Shown here piece by piece: positions 36,160 through 48,985 of a stretch of 64,000 nucleotides of DNA. The notes below the pieces were generated by a model. It was given only the letters and a program-made list of their open reading frames with translations. It had not been told where the DNA came from and ran no database searches. The stretch is taken from NCBI GenBank assembly GCA_944470555.2, contig OX104127.1:31945661-32009660 (forward strand), in the 5' to 3' direction. This DNA is from Heterobilharzia americana. Taxonomy: Eukaryota > Platyhelminthes > Trematoda > Strigeidida > Schistosomatidae. Positions within the stretch are counted from its first letter, which is position 1. Every line of letters begins with the position of its first letter. A program made the translations under genes and the position numbers.

Positions 36160-36400
36160 AATTAATACTGATGCCTTCTCCATGTCTTTCGCTTTCACCA
36201 CCCATTACTGCTCGCGGTCATTTTGAAAACTTAGTTTGCTTTTGACCTGCTTTCGCTCCTCATTCTAGTTAGAAGTAGCTGGAATGAGTCATCTAGCATT
36301 AGTCAGTTAGTGTCGAAATGCGGAAATTCATTGGATTTTAGTAGACTTCAGATGTAGGTTACCAACTGATCATCACTGTGTTTGCAACAGACAGTTCAAT
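36160..36400 (-). mobile_element. SR2-like linker fragment (family B), diverged
   Basis: CTTCTCCATGTCTTTCGC, CACCCATTACTGCTCGCGGTCATT and TCGCTCCTCATTCTAGTTAGAAG match, with substitutions, 39,760-39,900 and 51,350-51,470. This is the region between endonuclease and RT. Confidence 0.5.
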
Positions 36401-36523
36401 TTGCGTAGCTATTATCCTTAATAGTGAGACAAAAGAAACGATGAAATTTCCATAGTTTTCACAGGCAACAAGATCAAAGTGATAAATTTTTTAAAGCCAG
36501 AAAAACAGTATTTCGTTGAGATA

Positions 36524-36526
<3 letters not shown>

Positions 36527-36599
<73 letters not shown>
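36527..36599. repeat. (AT)n microsatellite, about 73 bp
   Basis: Pure AT repeat in the c-d intron of the PDE9 gene. Confidence 0.97.
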
Positions 36600-36604
<5 letters not shown>

Positions 36605-37624
36605 GAACAGCACAGTTTACATGGCAGAAGACGTGACCACGTTAGTTATTAATCTGCCACTCAAATGGCAGGAAAGTGTGTGTGAGTGAGAGTGTAGTTG
36701 AGTTACAGAGTTGACTTGTGTGTCATCGTTGTCAAAAACTAGTACTCGCCTAAACTACTAAATCATTGCAGAAATATCGACCTCAGAATGTTAAATCAGC
36801 ATAGACAGACCACATACACGCACAAATACATACAATCCCACAGTCTTCATTAACCTAAACGTCATTATCATCGCTATTTATGTGCAAAGCTAAATGCTGT
36901 GACGTCAAAATAAGAAGGAAGGCTGAATGTGAGACTTGACCAATCAAGATGCGACCTTGAATTTGAACTGACAGACCTGAATCTATCGCTATCAGTATCA
37001 CCACTACCACCACCAATGACTATCTCTACTTGCTTACGTCAATGAAATATTATAGAATTGAATAAAGACTGAGTGATGACGCGCAAGTTGTCGAGAGAAA
37101 CAAATTTATTGGCTAACTAGCTTATCCATGAGATTATTTATTGGCTTAAAATCAATACCTAAGGGAAAAGAAAAAAGAATGATCCAGATCATCAAATGAA
37201 CAAAACAAAAGCAGTGCTTTATAATAAAATAAAAAATTAAGTCTCATCTTCGTTGACAAGGTAGAAATTATTAAGAGTTTTAGCGTTTACATTGAAATTG
37301 CAGTAGTCTTTAAATAAGGACACAGAAACAAATACATTAAATATATCTTAAAAGGATGAGAAACAACTATGTGATTACAGTGAGGTAGTACAAAATGGTA
37401 ACTAAGGTCATGCTGGTTACATTTCTCTGTTTAAAAATAAAGATAATTCTTACAAGCAGCTGAGGAATACAAAACCATAGTCACAAACCTACAACACCCG
37501 ACATTGTATTTCCTTACGACAGCAACAGACAAGTACCAACCCACCAGTGTTTCCAACCTGTTGACCGGATACCACCAATCGGGATAAAACTAGAGTAAAC
37601 ATTACGAATATTGAGTTTTGAGGG

Positions 37625-37900
37625 AGTTCTGGGGATTTGGAAATATTTCAAGTTGTTATTCATCGTAGACTGACATAGTGAGCTAACAGAAGTTGGGAGT
37701 ATGGACCATTGGGTTCTGACTCAGTGGCTCAATGGTAACGTGCTGGCCACGGGACCTGAAGGTCGCAGGTTCGATCCCTGGAGGGGTCGTGGGTGTGCAC
37801 TGCTGAAGAGTCCCATACTAGGCTGAAACAGCTGTTCAGTGCTCCCAGATTTCCTTTGTTCTTCCAACTGATGTCAGTCTACGACGAATAACAACTTTAA
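37625..37900 (+). mobile_element. Sm-alpha-like SINE with hammerhead-like segment
   Basis: The plus strand carries A-box TGGCTCAATGGTAACGTGC (about 37,724), B-box GGTTCGATCCC (37,769-37,779), a hammerhead-like region (37,797-37,842), then CCAACTGATGTCAGTC. The tRNA-like part is the best preserved of the set. It lies in the c-d intron. Confidence 0.8.
37797..37842 (+). ncRNA. Hammerhead ribozyme-like segment in SINE with good stems I and III
   Basis: Stem I GCACTG/CAGTGC (37,797-37,802 with 37,837-37,842, approximate), core CTGAAGA (37,803-37,809), GAAA (37,825-37,828), stem III ACAG/CTGT and a TTC cleavage triplet. Stem II is weakened: GTCC faces GGCT instead of GGAC, losing about one pair and leaving a G-U. 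The core differs only at the tolerant position 7. Confidence 0.6.
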
Positions 37901-38689
37901 ATATTACGAATATTGTTCTAATGGAACGGGCTGCTGAATAAAACCACTGAATATCATATGCATATAGACATCCTGAAGTAATGCAGACAAGATGGATTGT
38001 AGTCAAAACTTTTAGGACACTCGACTAATAATCCCAAATAATACTAGAATAATGCTTCGTAAAGATTCATAAACACAAATTTAAGTGTAAAACGACTTTT
38101 GTCTAGAAACCTGATTTCCCAGGTCTATGGTAGGAAAAAATGACGAAAATATGGATATTAAACGGTTGTCGATGTTTGTAATTTCTCAGTATCTAACGTT
38201 TATGTTATGAAAAACGGACTAGTGAAAATCAGGGACTAACTACAATTCCTAATCTCATGCGCAAGCTAGGCAACACATAAAGAATATAACCGTCTCAACA
38301 CTTGGAAAATTAAATCATTTTAATAATGGATGTATCTAGATAAACATTACCCCGACTTTTAAAAATCTACAAGATAATGATGGAACCACAAGTAAGCTGA
38401 AACACCCATTGACAAGTTGATTACAGTTAGAAGTTGGAAGACAACAAATTTTGTTTTATGGTGGGTGGAAATCTGGTTATGCGAAGCATCAACATATTTG
38501 ACAGCAAAGTACACATATATGTGATTAAGGTTGGTTAACATCCACCGGGACAAAATATTTAAAACAACACAGAAAATATGGCTTTTAGTGCTATTTAAAC
38601 TTATACTGAAAACCAATGAAACTGCAGATGACACTGAGTATATATGTATTTAACGTATAATTATTCAGTCAATCAATCGATATGGGAAT

Positions 38690-38871
38690 TGGAACCACTG
38701 TATAACGTTTCAAGTAGGCAACACATCATATCAGGGCATTAAGCAAGAATACACCAAGATAAAAGAAAAAGTAGTAAGAGAGAAAGTAGTTAAAAGTACT
38801 AGAAAGTTGTCAAAATATTTAATGAGCGAATAATCAAATGCAATATGACAATGATGACGAGGATAATGAGT

Positions 38872-38925
<54 letters not shown>

Positions 38926-41135
38926 TATTGAGATCGATTCGGAGCCACATCACTTTTAATTTTCAACCACCAATTTCCGCTGTCACATAGATCATAGCCA
39001 GGAAAGCGATATTTTTTTATATAACTGAGATTAACAATCAGACTTCATCGACTGATGACATGTTTTAGTCTAGTGGTCTCTAAAACTTTTTCAGCATAAA
39101 CCTACTCCAACTAACATTGCACGATGAGGCAGACGGTGACTGGCCAAGCAAAACACACGACCCACTCAATCGAAGGGATGAGCGTCTACAACCTTATTAA
39201 CTAACTTTACTCTTACACATAAAACTCTCACTTCACATCTGTGAAATTAGCATACCAACACCACAACACAGAGCTTAAGCTACGAAGGCAGAGGAAGTCG
39301 GACGCCTAAAACCTGTCCTCAATCTTTATTGGTTGTGTTAAACAACCACACAGAAGCACAAGGTAAACTGAAGAGCAATACACTCAATCACTGATAGGTA
39401 ATCAGATACCACGCAGGCGTAATAAGTGGTGAAACTTCAGGAGTAACCAATAATATTCAACCACAGCACTTTTATACCTTTAGAACTAGCTTTCTTGCCT
39501 TTCCTCGTATCCTGTTACTGGCTGCCTTCTCAACATGTGCAAGAGTTGAAGGGTTTGACTTACTGTTCCACTTAGGATTCGACTGGATATCGAGCAACGA
39601 AATAGTAGCCGGTGACCTGTTAAACTGTTTATAGAAGTTTTCCAGTCTTTTCCACTGTGAGTTGTAGACTCTTCCTTCTGTGTTATGGTTTCACTAACTA
39701 TTGACACTTTAGCTCCCATTTTCGTTGACTAGTCTAAATAACAGTGTAGGATTGCCGATCGCCACTTACTTTTCAGTGTCTTTAGCTTCCGCTGCCAATC
39801 ACTGCTCGCAGTCATTGTGTAGACGCCTTTTCCGTCGACACTTCAATTACTCCCGCTCCTCATTGTGCTCAGAGCCCGCAGGAATGAGTTCCCACAGATT
39901 CAGTGATTCGGAAGTTGCTGAGGTTCGTTGCCTTCTTTTAACCTCTTTTTGAAAGTCAGTTACGGTCTTCAGTGTCATATTTTACGGCAGACCAAAGATG
40001 TCGCCAGGTTTATACCAGATGAGTAATGTTTTCCTGTCCTGATAACTGTGTAGCCAGTTTCCCCCTGAAAGCAGCTTTGGTATTCGCATTGTCGAGGTAT
40101 GCTAGCTAGCATTAGTCTTTTTGTTGTAGTTTCTCATGTCTACCTCGGCACTGACATAGACGTGCTTGAACCAAAGCATGGTCACTGTCCAAACATATGC
40201 TCCAGAAGGATCAAAATCCCCTACCGACCCTCTCCACCGATAACAGACAGCAATATGGTTTATCTGTGTCCACGGGTGAGTTGAGACCGCTGAATGGCAC
40301 GTTAGACAATGTCTTTCTTTACGTCAGAAGTTCATGTCACCCAGGAATAATGGTTGTTTGAGCATAGTTGTAACAGGAGATCGCCGTTGCATGCTCGTTA
40401 GGCTAGGATCTCGAAAGTACCACCTCAGTGTCCTTCTGTGTTACTTAACTTGCCCATTTGTGCATTGAAATCACCTGTTACGACAATCATTTGGCTTTCA
40501 GTAAAAAGTTCGACAATTTTCGGCAGAATTCACTCTTAACTTCACATGAACTGCAGTCAGTGGATGCGTAAAGAGAGATTACAAACAGACAACAGCAAGT
40601 TCCACTACTCCTTTTAGTTCTCACTGCACTGTTCAGTCAAACAACACACAGGCGACTGCCAAGTGAGATCCAGTCGACCAGCGAACTTTCTGCCTTAGCA
40701 CTCAATCCTACACCAGCGGAGACCACCAGAACTAGCTATCGACTCACCAAAAACTCGAGAGATGAATTTTACGGATTCATGATTTTGTTCGAGTGAGGTT
40801 AAGAGAATAACCGCTCTGGAATCCTGCATGCATGTTTTGCAAACATAGAACATATCCACGGCTTGTAGTGCCAGAGTTTTGGGTAGCAAATCTTGTTGGC
40901 CGATTCGATGGAGGATGAGAACATTGAAAGCTGTAATGAGTAATTTGGAGTACGTTTCCAGGAAATGTGAGGGGAAGGCAAAGTTATGGAAAGTTGTTAG
41001 TGACCTGGGGGTGGTTGAGATCAGAGTTGTGAGGGTGGTTGACACTTTCAGCTGCCCACACCACAGGTTACTTCTTCTTGAGGTATCTAAAAGAGAAATA
41101 AGATTGGTAATAGTGGCGCGTGACCCAAAGCCCAA
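38690..41135 (-). mobile_element. SR2-like retrotransposon, family B copy with the reverse transcriptase deleted
   Basis: On the minus strand from 41,135 there is an N-terminal endonuclease (FNVLILHRIGQQ at about 40,900, CKTCMQDSRAV at about 40,830, FGESIASSGGL at about 40,735). Diverged endonuclease sequence follows, then the linker MGAKVSIVSETITQKE at 39,719 down to 39,486. The sequence then jumps to the 3' end (39,480-38,690), which contains a 48-bp (AT)n tract. The RT domain proper (KAPGPD to YADD) is missing. It lies in the c-d intron in the sense direction. Confidence 0.75.
38874..38921. repeat. (AT)n microsatellite, about 48 bp
   Basis: Pure AT repeat inside the 3' UTR of a family B element. 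The other copies have only short ATG/TAT-rich sequence at this point. Confidence 0.97.
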
Positions 41136-41639
41136 AAGAACATGTACTTGAGGCTTGTCACATACGGTGTTTCACGGAATTTCGAGTGACTTAAATTCAG
41201 ACAGAAAACCATACCACTGGCTTTGGAAGACCACAAGGCACAGAAGTGTACCATTTTGGAACAAACCTTTTATAATTCCACAGATCTTTCCATAGGAAAG
41301 GCAGAATCAGTATGGTACTGTTGGTTATCAGCAAGAAACACCTTATCACTGTAACGCTCTCATCCAACCAGCAGTATAACTTCCACCTCGGGAACATGTT
41401 ATGTAGTAGTCATTAGCACTACGATAGCAACTGCTTTTTGTCTTACAAATATCCAACAAACTTTATTGGCAAATAGGACCTAAAGATACCAAATGCGCCA
41501 GCGGCATAGCTTTTCGAGTCGTGTTATGCAAGCCCAACCACCAGTTCAAAGTAGCAGCCATCAGTTAGACTACTGTAACTCCACAACCATACACACCTTT
41601 TAGCAGTAGAAAATGAACTACATTTATCAATATGAATAA

Positions 41640-41885
41640 AGTGGAGCTATGACTAAGTGGTTTGGGGAGATAACTACTAACCATGGGGTCACGGGTTCTA
41701 GCCCAGCTCCACCAATCGAGGTTTGGAGACTCAGGTAGCATCACTAGCCCTCACACAATAGATGTGGCTCATTGCTTACAATATAAGAGTAAACCTTGGA
41801 TACTGTGGCATCATTTAATTTTTGTCCGAAAGGTTATTCAAGAAATAATACTGTTTCACTGCGTGATACATCTAATGAAAAAACT
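41640..41885 (+). mobile_element. tRNA-like SINE (second family)
   Basis: A-box-like TGACTAAGTGGTTTGGGG and B-box-like GGGTTCTAGCCC, then GACTCAGGTAGCATCACTAGCCCTCACACAATAGATGTGGCTCATTG, shared in part with 58,186-58,330. The 3' part (GAAATAATACTGTTTCACTGCGTG) resembles 5,715-5,750 and 23,280-23,300. It is distinct from the Sm-alpha type and has no hammerhead. Confidence 0.55.
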
Positions 41886-42295
41886 AAAATAGAATTAAAA
41901 CCTACCACACTGTCCAGGTTTTACCTTAATATTAACTTTGCTCTGCTTTGTTGATTATAAGTGTTAAAGTCTGTCCAAAATCTAATTGCGTCATATCGTG
42001 ATTTCATTCTCTGTTTCTAAGATTCCCCTTCTCCTTGACAAACTGTCCCCTTTATGCCACTAGTTTTACTCGAAACTTTCCTCATCTGAGTAGCATAGAT
42101 TTTATATCCTTTTAGTACTGCGCAATTCATGATACCAATTTCCTGCTATTAGTAAGTTTTCATCTCCATCTGACTTATAGAATGTTTTTGCAGAACATCT
42201 ATCTCATCACCATATAAACAAATAATCCTGTGAACAATCTTCATAAATTTCATCCCATACATCTAGACACAAAAAAATCAACATAAAACCTCGTA

Positions 42296-43790
42296 CACAT
42301 CGGTTTAAGTTGCCACACTTCACAGTAGCAGGCAAAGAACAAGTGGATAGAAAAAGACTAATATCAAAGTAGACAAACGTGAATAGAATAATAGGGAATT
42401 GAAAAATGAAGGTTATTCAAAACATTTTAAGCTTTAGAAGACATCAAAGAGTGAAAATATTCGTGGCATTGCGACTAATTACCAGCTATATCATCAAGAG
42501 TTTCGAATTACTGACTACTATGATTTCGAGGACCCCAACCAGGCAGACTAAGCCTCCCCACATGTCTGAGATCAACAATCAGGCACTTTACCAACCAGAA
42601 ACACGTCTTCATCTGGTCACCATGAACCTCATTCCAACGCAATCCAACTTCTCATAGTATTGCATATCGAGGTAGACGGTGGTTCGGCATGCGCAATACA
42701 TTTCCAAGCCAAGTCAACCTTTGGAAGTTTACAAACTCACCGATTGACTCGCTTAATATCTTCCATCCAACCTCGACATTGCTGACACATTGATTCCATT
42801 ATATATGAGCAATGCTACGTAGATACCTGTAGTCTCTTCAAACCTACTTTCAACGGCCATGTCTCACAACCGCATAACAGGACAGAACAGAACAGAATGA
42901 AACACAATACACTCATCCTTAAATAGGTGGTCGGACATTTCGGAAGTTGGCGCCAGAGATGATGCAATTCGGCAAATGCCAAAGAGCCTCTTATATTCAG
43001 GCTGAGGTTTCATCAGCAAGTAACCCGTCCGGGTTGGTGCGATTCCCCAAGCAAGTAAAGTGGTCAACGCATCACACCGCTTCGCCCCCTACCATTAAAC
43101 TAGGAATAATCGCATCCATCAGTTTACATTTGACAGGTATGAAATCCATGCTAAACACTAGGACTTTTGTTCAACACGTTCAAAAGACCATGAATTTTGT
43201 CAGTGTCTTCACCTAGCAGGACAAGGTCGTCTGCATATTCCAAATCAACAAGATGGTTTCCAGGGAGCAGATCAATGCCTATGAAATCATAATCATATAT
43301 AGTTATGTCTCTTAGTACGTCTATAACGAAACTAGTTAGGAACGGTGACAGCGGGCATCCCTTGCAAACACCGCCAGTTGTCGCCAATTCAGATGATTAT
43401 TCTCAATAAGCCCTAACACGGCTACTTGAGTTCAAGTAGAGAGCTTTTATTGGAGTTCCATAATAGCTCAGCACCCCCTTCGTAGTCGAACACTCCCACA
43501 ACACCTCAAGGTCGATAGAGTCAAATACAAACTTTAGATCAAGAAATATGGTAAGTGTCGACCCCCGTTAGTATCCCGGTGTTTAATAACCTGACATGGT
43601 AAGGATTTGTCCGATACATCGTCGTTCAGGTTTGAAACCTGCTTGGTCCCCTCGAGTTTGATGTTCTTCAGCTCAAATTAGGTGTCAGAAGACTCTGGGC
43701 CCAAGGATCTTGGACACGGTATTAGTCAAACTGATTCCGCAATAGCTGTCACACGAAGACCATCCGCCACAATTCGTTTCTCTTTTTTCC
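42296..43790 (-). mobile_element. SR2-like retrotransposon, family B, 5'-truncated
   Basis: Minus-strand RT pieces include GISLTNTVSKILGP at about 43,720 and GGVCKGCPLSPFLTSFVIDVL at about 43,330-43,380 (limit of what is legible). LVDLEYADDLVLLGEDTDK follows at about 43,230 with an intact YADD box. The C-terminal domain is at 42,700-42,900. The 3' UTR at 42,296-42,540 is the reverse complement of that of the 8.4-11.45 kb copy (AAGTTGCCACACTTCACAGTA). Stops prevent function. It lies in the c-d intron. Confidence 0.8.
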
Positions 43791-46000
43791 CTGGTCAATT
43801 TCTTGTTAACTTTATAAAGGCTTTCGTACATATCATTTGTTGTCAAGTGAAGATGAAGATAAACACTACACTGTACTGAATTACGTCGAATAAACAGAAA
43901 AAAAAAACACAACCAATCATACAATAATGCAACAATTCAAGGAGCCAAAATTTACAACTATGGAGAAAGTACAAACCAACAGAAAAAGATTAAAACATGT
44001 AAAATGAGAGCATAAATAAAGGGAGAACATGGTATCTTTAAGATCTACAAGAAAATCATGAATGACGACATCAACACCATCAACTTTGCGTCACACAACC
44101 TAGGGCCTCTGACCGATGATGACCAGAATTATAAAGGTCTCAACAAAGAAACCCACTACAAGTACCAAGACAAACCCTGAGTGATTTCATGGGCTCTTGT
44201 CGCGTCTTAGCCTAGCCACCTTTATCTTTCATCTAGCCTAAACGTACTCCATCTGTGAACGCATGTTGACTCAAAATGCAGAACAGATATAACCATACCG
44301 TTCCATATATGTTGATAACCCCATCAATTTCGGTGGCTACTTCGACGCTGCTCATTTGGTGATTTTATGAGGGACAGATTATTTTTCGCATATACCTTTA
44401 GTCTAATATCATTTAGATTTTTTTACATACTTCATCTTCAACAAATGTGATAGGCCATAGAGTAGAAAGCAGCGAATAACCGTGTAACACGGTAACTCTC
44501 TGATACATAGTCAGGTGTCAAATCAGAGAGTACGAGGCAAATTTTATGTATTCACATCAAGATTTCCTTAGTGACCAACCCCTTTGGATCAGTGCAACTT
44601 TCATTCCAGTGAAGTAACAAGTCCACCTGACTAAATCATGAGTTCCCGAAGACCCTTTAAATACGATAAATATGGAACATTCGTCAAACATTCTACATTT
44701 TTCAGTCAAAATGTCATTGGAGACTCAGGATCTTGTTGAAGTTCACGATCATGCGTACAGAACAACATAAAAAATAAAAAGGAAGCGGTAAAAGGCATAT
44801 GATGCAACATCTCGGGAAACGCAAGACTAGAATGGTAAAATATCAAATGAAGACTAGATATCAGTGACGCAGATTAAGACAGATACAGTATTTAGTAAGG
44901 AAATAATGGTGAAATAGTGTTTGTAAACCTCAATGAGGTAAAAAGTGAAACTCCAGAGTTTGTCACGTCGTAGAGAGCACCTTTTTCATCTTTGAAGGTA
45001 GCATTTTGATGAAATATCAGTGTTGAGGTCGGTGTTACGTTATGTCAACAACTTTCGTCGACAACCACAGAGATCTGGTTCATTGGCTTCGGTAGACAAC
45101 CAATCACAATTGCAAAACAATCACACTGTTAGGCACGGAGTTCAACAAACACCTATATGTTGTGATATAAACCTACTTTACTTACCAATGAATATATATG
45201 TTGGTTTATATATTTCGCACAACATAATTCTTAACAATTTACTAACGTAGAAAAACAGAAAGAAGTGGAGGTGATCACCTAGATAAACATGGGACTGCTG
45301 TGTAGTAGTACAAGTTGTTGCACTTCACATCATCATTTCGATGGAAGGTGTGAGTGAAAACGAGACAAAGACAGAAAAATGAAAATAAACAATATCTCAA
45401 CAACGGTAGAAAGAAGTATGAGAAAAAGAAAAACAAGTGCATATTAGATAAAGATTGTAAAATTCTCAAAAATTGAGATGAAGAAAATTCACATATATCT
45501 GTCATGACACAACTGATTTTGAGTTATGTGAAACAATTAAAAACCTGTTTAATAAATATGAGTAAAATTTTATGCAATACTACAGGTAAAAAAGTACAAT
45601 CGAAAACTATTTCACAATACACTGACATCAGTGTACCGATGAAAATAGTTCAATCTAGTTGATCTATTTTTCAATAAATAATGTTGAAAAAAGAAAGGAG
45701 ATTTGTTATTTTAACCATCTGATGGAGTGTGAGTTGAAGAATCTTGTAATCTGATGGTTAAGGATAAAGTGTTTAAACCAACGGGCTATTTTTCCAATGA
45801 AATCAATGCCCATTTATGTTATTGCGGTAGGGTATGAACGTGTTCAATCACTGAAAGTAGGAAAAAAATTTCTTCCAGTGATGAGAACTACCGGTTGAAT
45901 AACCTCAGTGTTCTTCTTATGCTTTATCATCACTGTTGACACTATTGTTATTATTCTAGGGTTCACACGAAATGAAAAGGAGAAGCATAAGGATGCAAAC

Positions 46001-46001
<1 letters not shown>

Positions 46002-46075
<74 letters not shown>
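46002..46075. repeat. (AT)n microsatellite, about 74 bp
   Basis: Pure AT repeat in the c-d intron of the PDE9 gene. Confidence 0.97.
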
Positions 46076-46078
<3 letters not shown>

Positions 46079-46639
46079 CAACTTATCTTAAAATCGATTC
46101 CAATGACAGAAATAGATAAATGAGATTCAGTTTAAAACAGAGAAGACATCATCAAAAACAGTCTATTAATAACGGTAGTAATAACAATAAATGTATGATG
46201 ATAATAATAGTTAGCATCATTCTTATCCGTATGAGTCTACTACTGCTACTACTGTTACCAAGATTATTCAATGTTAATCAAACAAAAAGAGGATACTTAT
46301 TGACTAATATTAGAGTGCGTTTACACAAGAATGAAATAAACAAGAATAGAAAGGAAAAACATTAAGGGAATAAAAAAAGACTCATTCGAATTCCATATGT
46401 TACTTATCAGCTGGTAAACTGATTTTATTCAATATTGAATCCTCTTTTTCTCTCACCATCTTTAGTCGTTAATTGGATATTTGATCAAACTGTTTTGCTG
46501 AGTGAACGGTACTATGCCTACTGTTGTTAGTACTACTGACGGTTGGACAGAAAAAAACTGAGAATAATAACGGAAAGATGACGCTCCACATGATAAAGGG
46601 TTATAATAGCACTTATACGATTCTCCAAACATACCTAAA

Positions 46640-46915
46640 GTGGCATTCATCACTCACGGATATCAGTTGGAGGACCATTGAGAACCTGGGAGCACTGGAC
46701 AGCTGTTTTGTTCAAATATGAGACTCTTCAGCAGCGCACACCCACGACCTCACCAGGAATCGAAATCAGAATCTTCAGGTCCCATGGTGAACGTGTTAGA
46801 CATTCAGACACTGGGTCGGAGTTCCATGGTCCACAATTTTTTACCTCCTTCAGTTCGCGATACAGCGTGACTATCATCCAAGGTCTTCAGTTGATATCCG
46901 CTTGACTTCCGACTG
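46640..46915 (-). mobile_element. Sm-alpha-like SINE, minus strand
   Basis: Reverse complement of the family: 3' end CAGTTGGAGGACCATTGAGAACC (46,652-46,686), hammerhead region 46,692-46,738, decayed B-box (GATTTCGATTCC on the minus strand, about 46,757-46,768). The tRNA-like 5' part extends to about 46,915. It lies in the c-d intron, in the sense direction. Confidence 0.7.
46692..46738 (-). ncRNA. Decayed hammerhead-like segment in SINE
   Basis: The minus strand keeps stem I (GCGCTG/CAGTGC with a G-U), core CTGAAGA (46,725-46,731) and ACAGCTGT stem III. The essential GAAA is AAAA and stem II is broken, so it should be inactive. Confidence 0.5.
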
Positions 46916-47480
46916 GTTGACGCCATAGGTCACGGCTTCTCATTAGAACTTCAAGATATCCATCTCGAAGCACATCATTAATCAGGCTAATGGGGACCTT
47001 GCTTTTTGAAGAATGTGCATTTTATATCTGGGGGGCTGGGAAAATGATTTTCTATATCCTTCTATGGAATATGGAACTGTTGTTCATCATTGTTAACATA
47101 CGACAGAAAGCGAGTGATGAAAAAGTTTAGATCGTGCTCTACTTCAGTGGTTCCAAATAGGCCGTATATAGTTGTTACACAATACTTTTATCAAGATTAC
47201 CGTTCGATTGACTTCGTGATTCGATAACACTCCCATATAATTATGTTCTGAATGTTAAGACTACTAATTGGTGTACCATTAGATCTAACAATACCGTACT
47301 CTCGTATATACTTCACAGAACACTAACAATTCTTTTAGGAGTCTATCGATGAATCGCAAGTGAACAACCTGCCTTACACTAGTTTTTCTTACACTACATC
47401 TACCTTGGTAAACTTTGTTTTCTTACAAACACTAAGACCACCTATATCACTCTTCCTTTTTGTTCTCATCTTTCTTAACT

Positions 47481-47751
47481 TTAATCTCTTATTATTTGAA
47501 TAGTCACATTTGTCCTACCACTATTCAGTTTAATATGAATTGGCTTGACATTAAACGTGTGATCGAGGAGATTGTTCGAAATATATTGTGCAAATACATC
47601 ACGTTGTTCAGATAAACTTCGTCTTCTAATTACACTATCTAAATTCATAAAAGGCTCTAAGTGTTTCAAACTTTGAATATGCACTTTACATGCACACACA
47701 CAACTAGCTTTTAATACTATTTCGTAAGAAGGCCCAATGAAACTAAGTTTT
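47481..47751 (-). CDS. Unrecognised exon-like open frame in the c-d intron
   Basis: An open frame of about 90 codons on the minus strand follows an AG (AAAACTTAG) and contains CVCACKVHIQSLKHLEPFMN and RRRSLSEQRDVFAQYI. I do not recognise it. A 49-nt stretch at 48,007-48,055 with strong splice signals (AACAG and GTAAGT) would join it in phase. It cannot be part of the PDE9 catalytic frame, since exon c joins d exactly. It could be a nested gene, an alternative exon, a mobile-element remnant or chance, as ORFs of this size occur elsewhere in the window. Confidence 0.2.
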
Positions 47752-48689
47752 GTCCTCAAGGGAAGTCTTCAGTAAGTTAAATATCTTCAGAGTACAGAAT
47801 ATATGCTACCTTCGACAGCTGGTCTTTCATTTAATTACTGCGTCTAAAATAATCTAACTGACAAGCAAGATGCATTGAAGTGTTGAATCACTTCAGACTG
47901 ACCTGACCGCATTGTTTGGCCAAAAGACTTAGGTCAATTGATACACACGTACATACAGAGAAAAACTTAGCTTACAGTCTAGTGATTAGTTCACGCGCAA
48001 ACTTACCTAAGTAGAGATTTAGATAATTTCTTTGGAAGGAAGATTTCCCCTTCAGCTGTTAACAAGAATAGCTAAAATCAACAACTACGCATCTTAGAGA
48101 CTTCAAAAAGAGTTTGATCTTTGATAAATAAGTGTTTTGAAAAGAATTTAATTTCTACTGACTCCTAGCACATAAATACCACTTACTACAATCACAGCCC
48201 ACAAATGGTTTAGTTTGAGAAAGGGTGGGTACTAGCCGCTATTTTTCTCTAGAGGGTATCATAAGATAACAAGTCCACTACCCCTTTTAAAGAATCCCTT
48301 CTCACTACCTCCATCCCACGGTGGTTTCCACACAAAAGTTAAAACCCAAAAGAACATCTGCTATGTCTATCGCAAGATTCATCAGAACGAATGACTAATA
48401 GGCGATATTTTGAAAGCTGTCATCATATATACTTCAGAATCCAAAAGAAACAAATGTGCAGCGACTAATAATGTCCCAAACGTATGCAGAGTCAAATGTA
48501 ATCAAACATCCGGTAGCTTGTTTTGATAGTTATCTGGTTTCGTATACAACTGCGGTAGCTCGAAAGGATACAAGTGTGCCTAATTGTGTGTTAATTAGTC
48601 CTTCCGCCACAGGGGGCACATGGAATATCGAACCCCAAGCAGTAAATCTGTATTTCCTCACTCAGCCTAAGACAACAGAGCAAAACACC

Positions 48690-48985
48690 ATGGACTGATG
48701 CTATTTTTTAGTCTGCTAGCCAATAAGCCTTTACCACTCTGAACCAACTTCACTTAACATTGTGCGATGAGACAAACATGCGTAACACATGTCCTAGATA
48801 CCTCAGTTGATGAAGGACTAACACAACGTGTTCACATCAGATCAAACCAGTTGTATAAAGAGACTTACACTAATCCGATAACCTACTAAACAATGAGTAC
48901 ATTGTGGTGGAGTCTGCTGCCTCCCATAACACATCTGTGAGAAACAGCTCGCGTAGGAAGGAGATATGAAGAGATTGTAACTTAT
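48690..48985 (-). mobile_element. SR2-like 3' fragment (family B)
   Basis: The segment contains AACATTGTGCGATGAGACAAACATGC, ACACATGTCCTAGATACCTCAGT and GATGAAGGAC, closely matching 49,880-49,960 and 20,455-20,520 of the other copies. No coding part is left. Confidence 0.6.
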
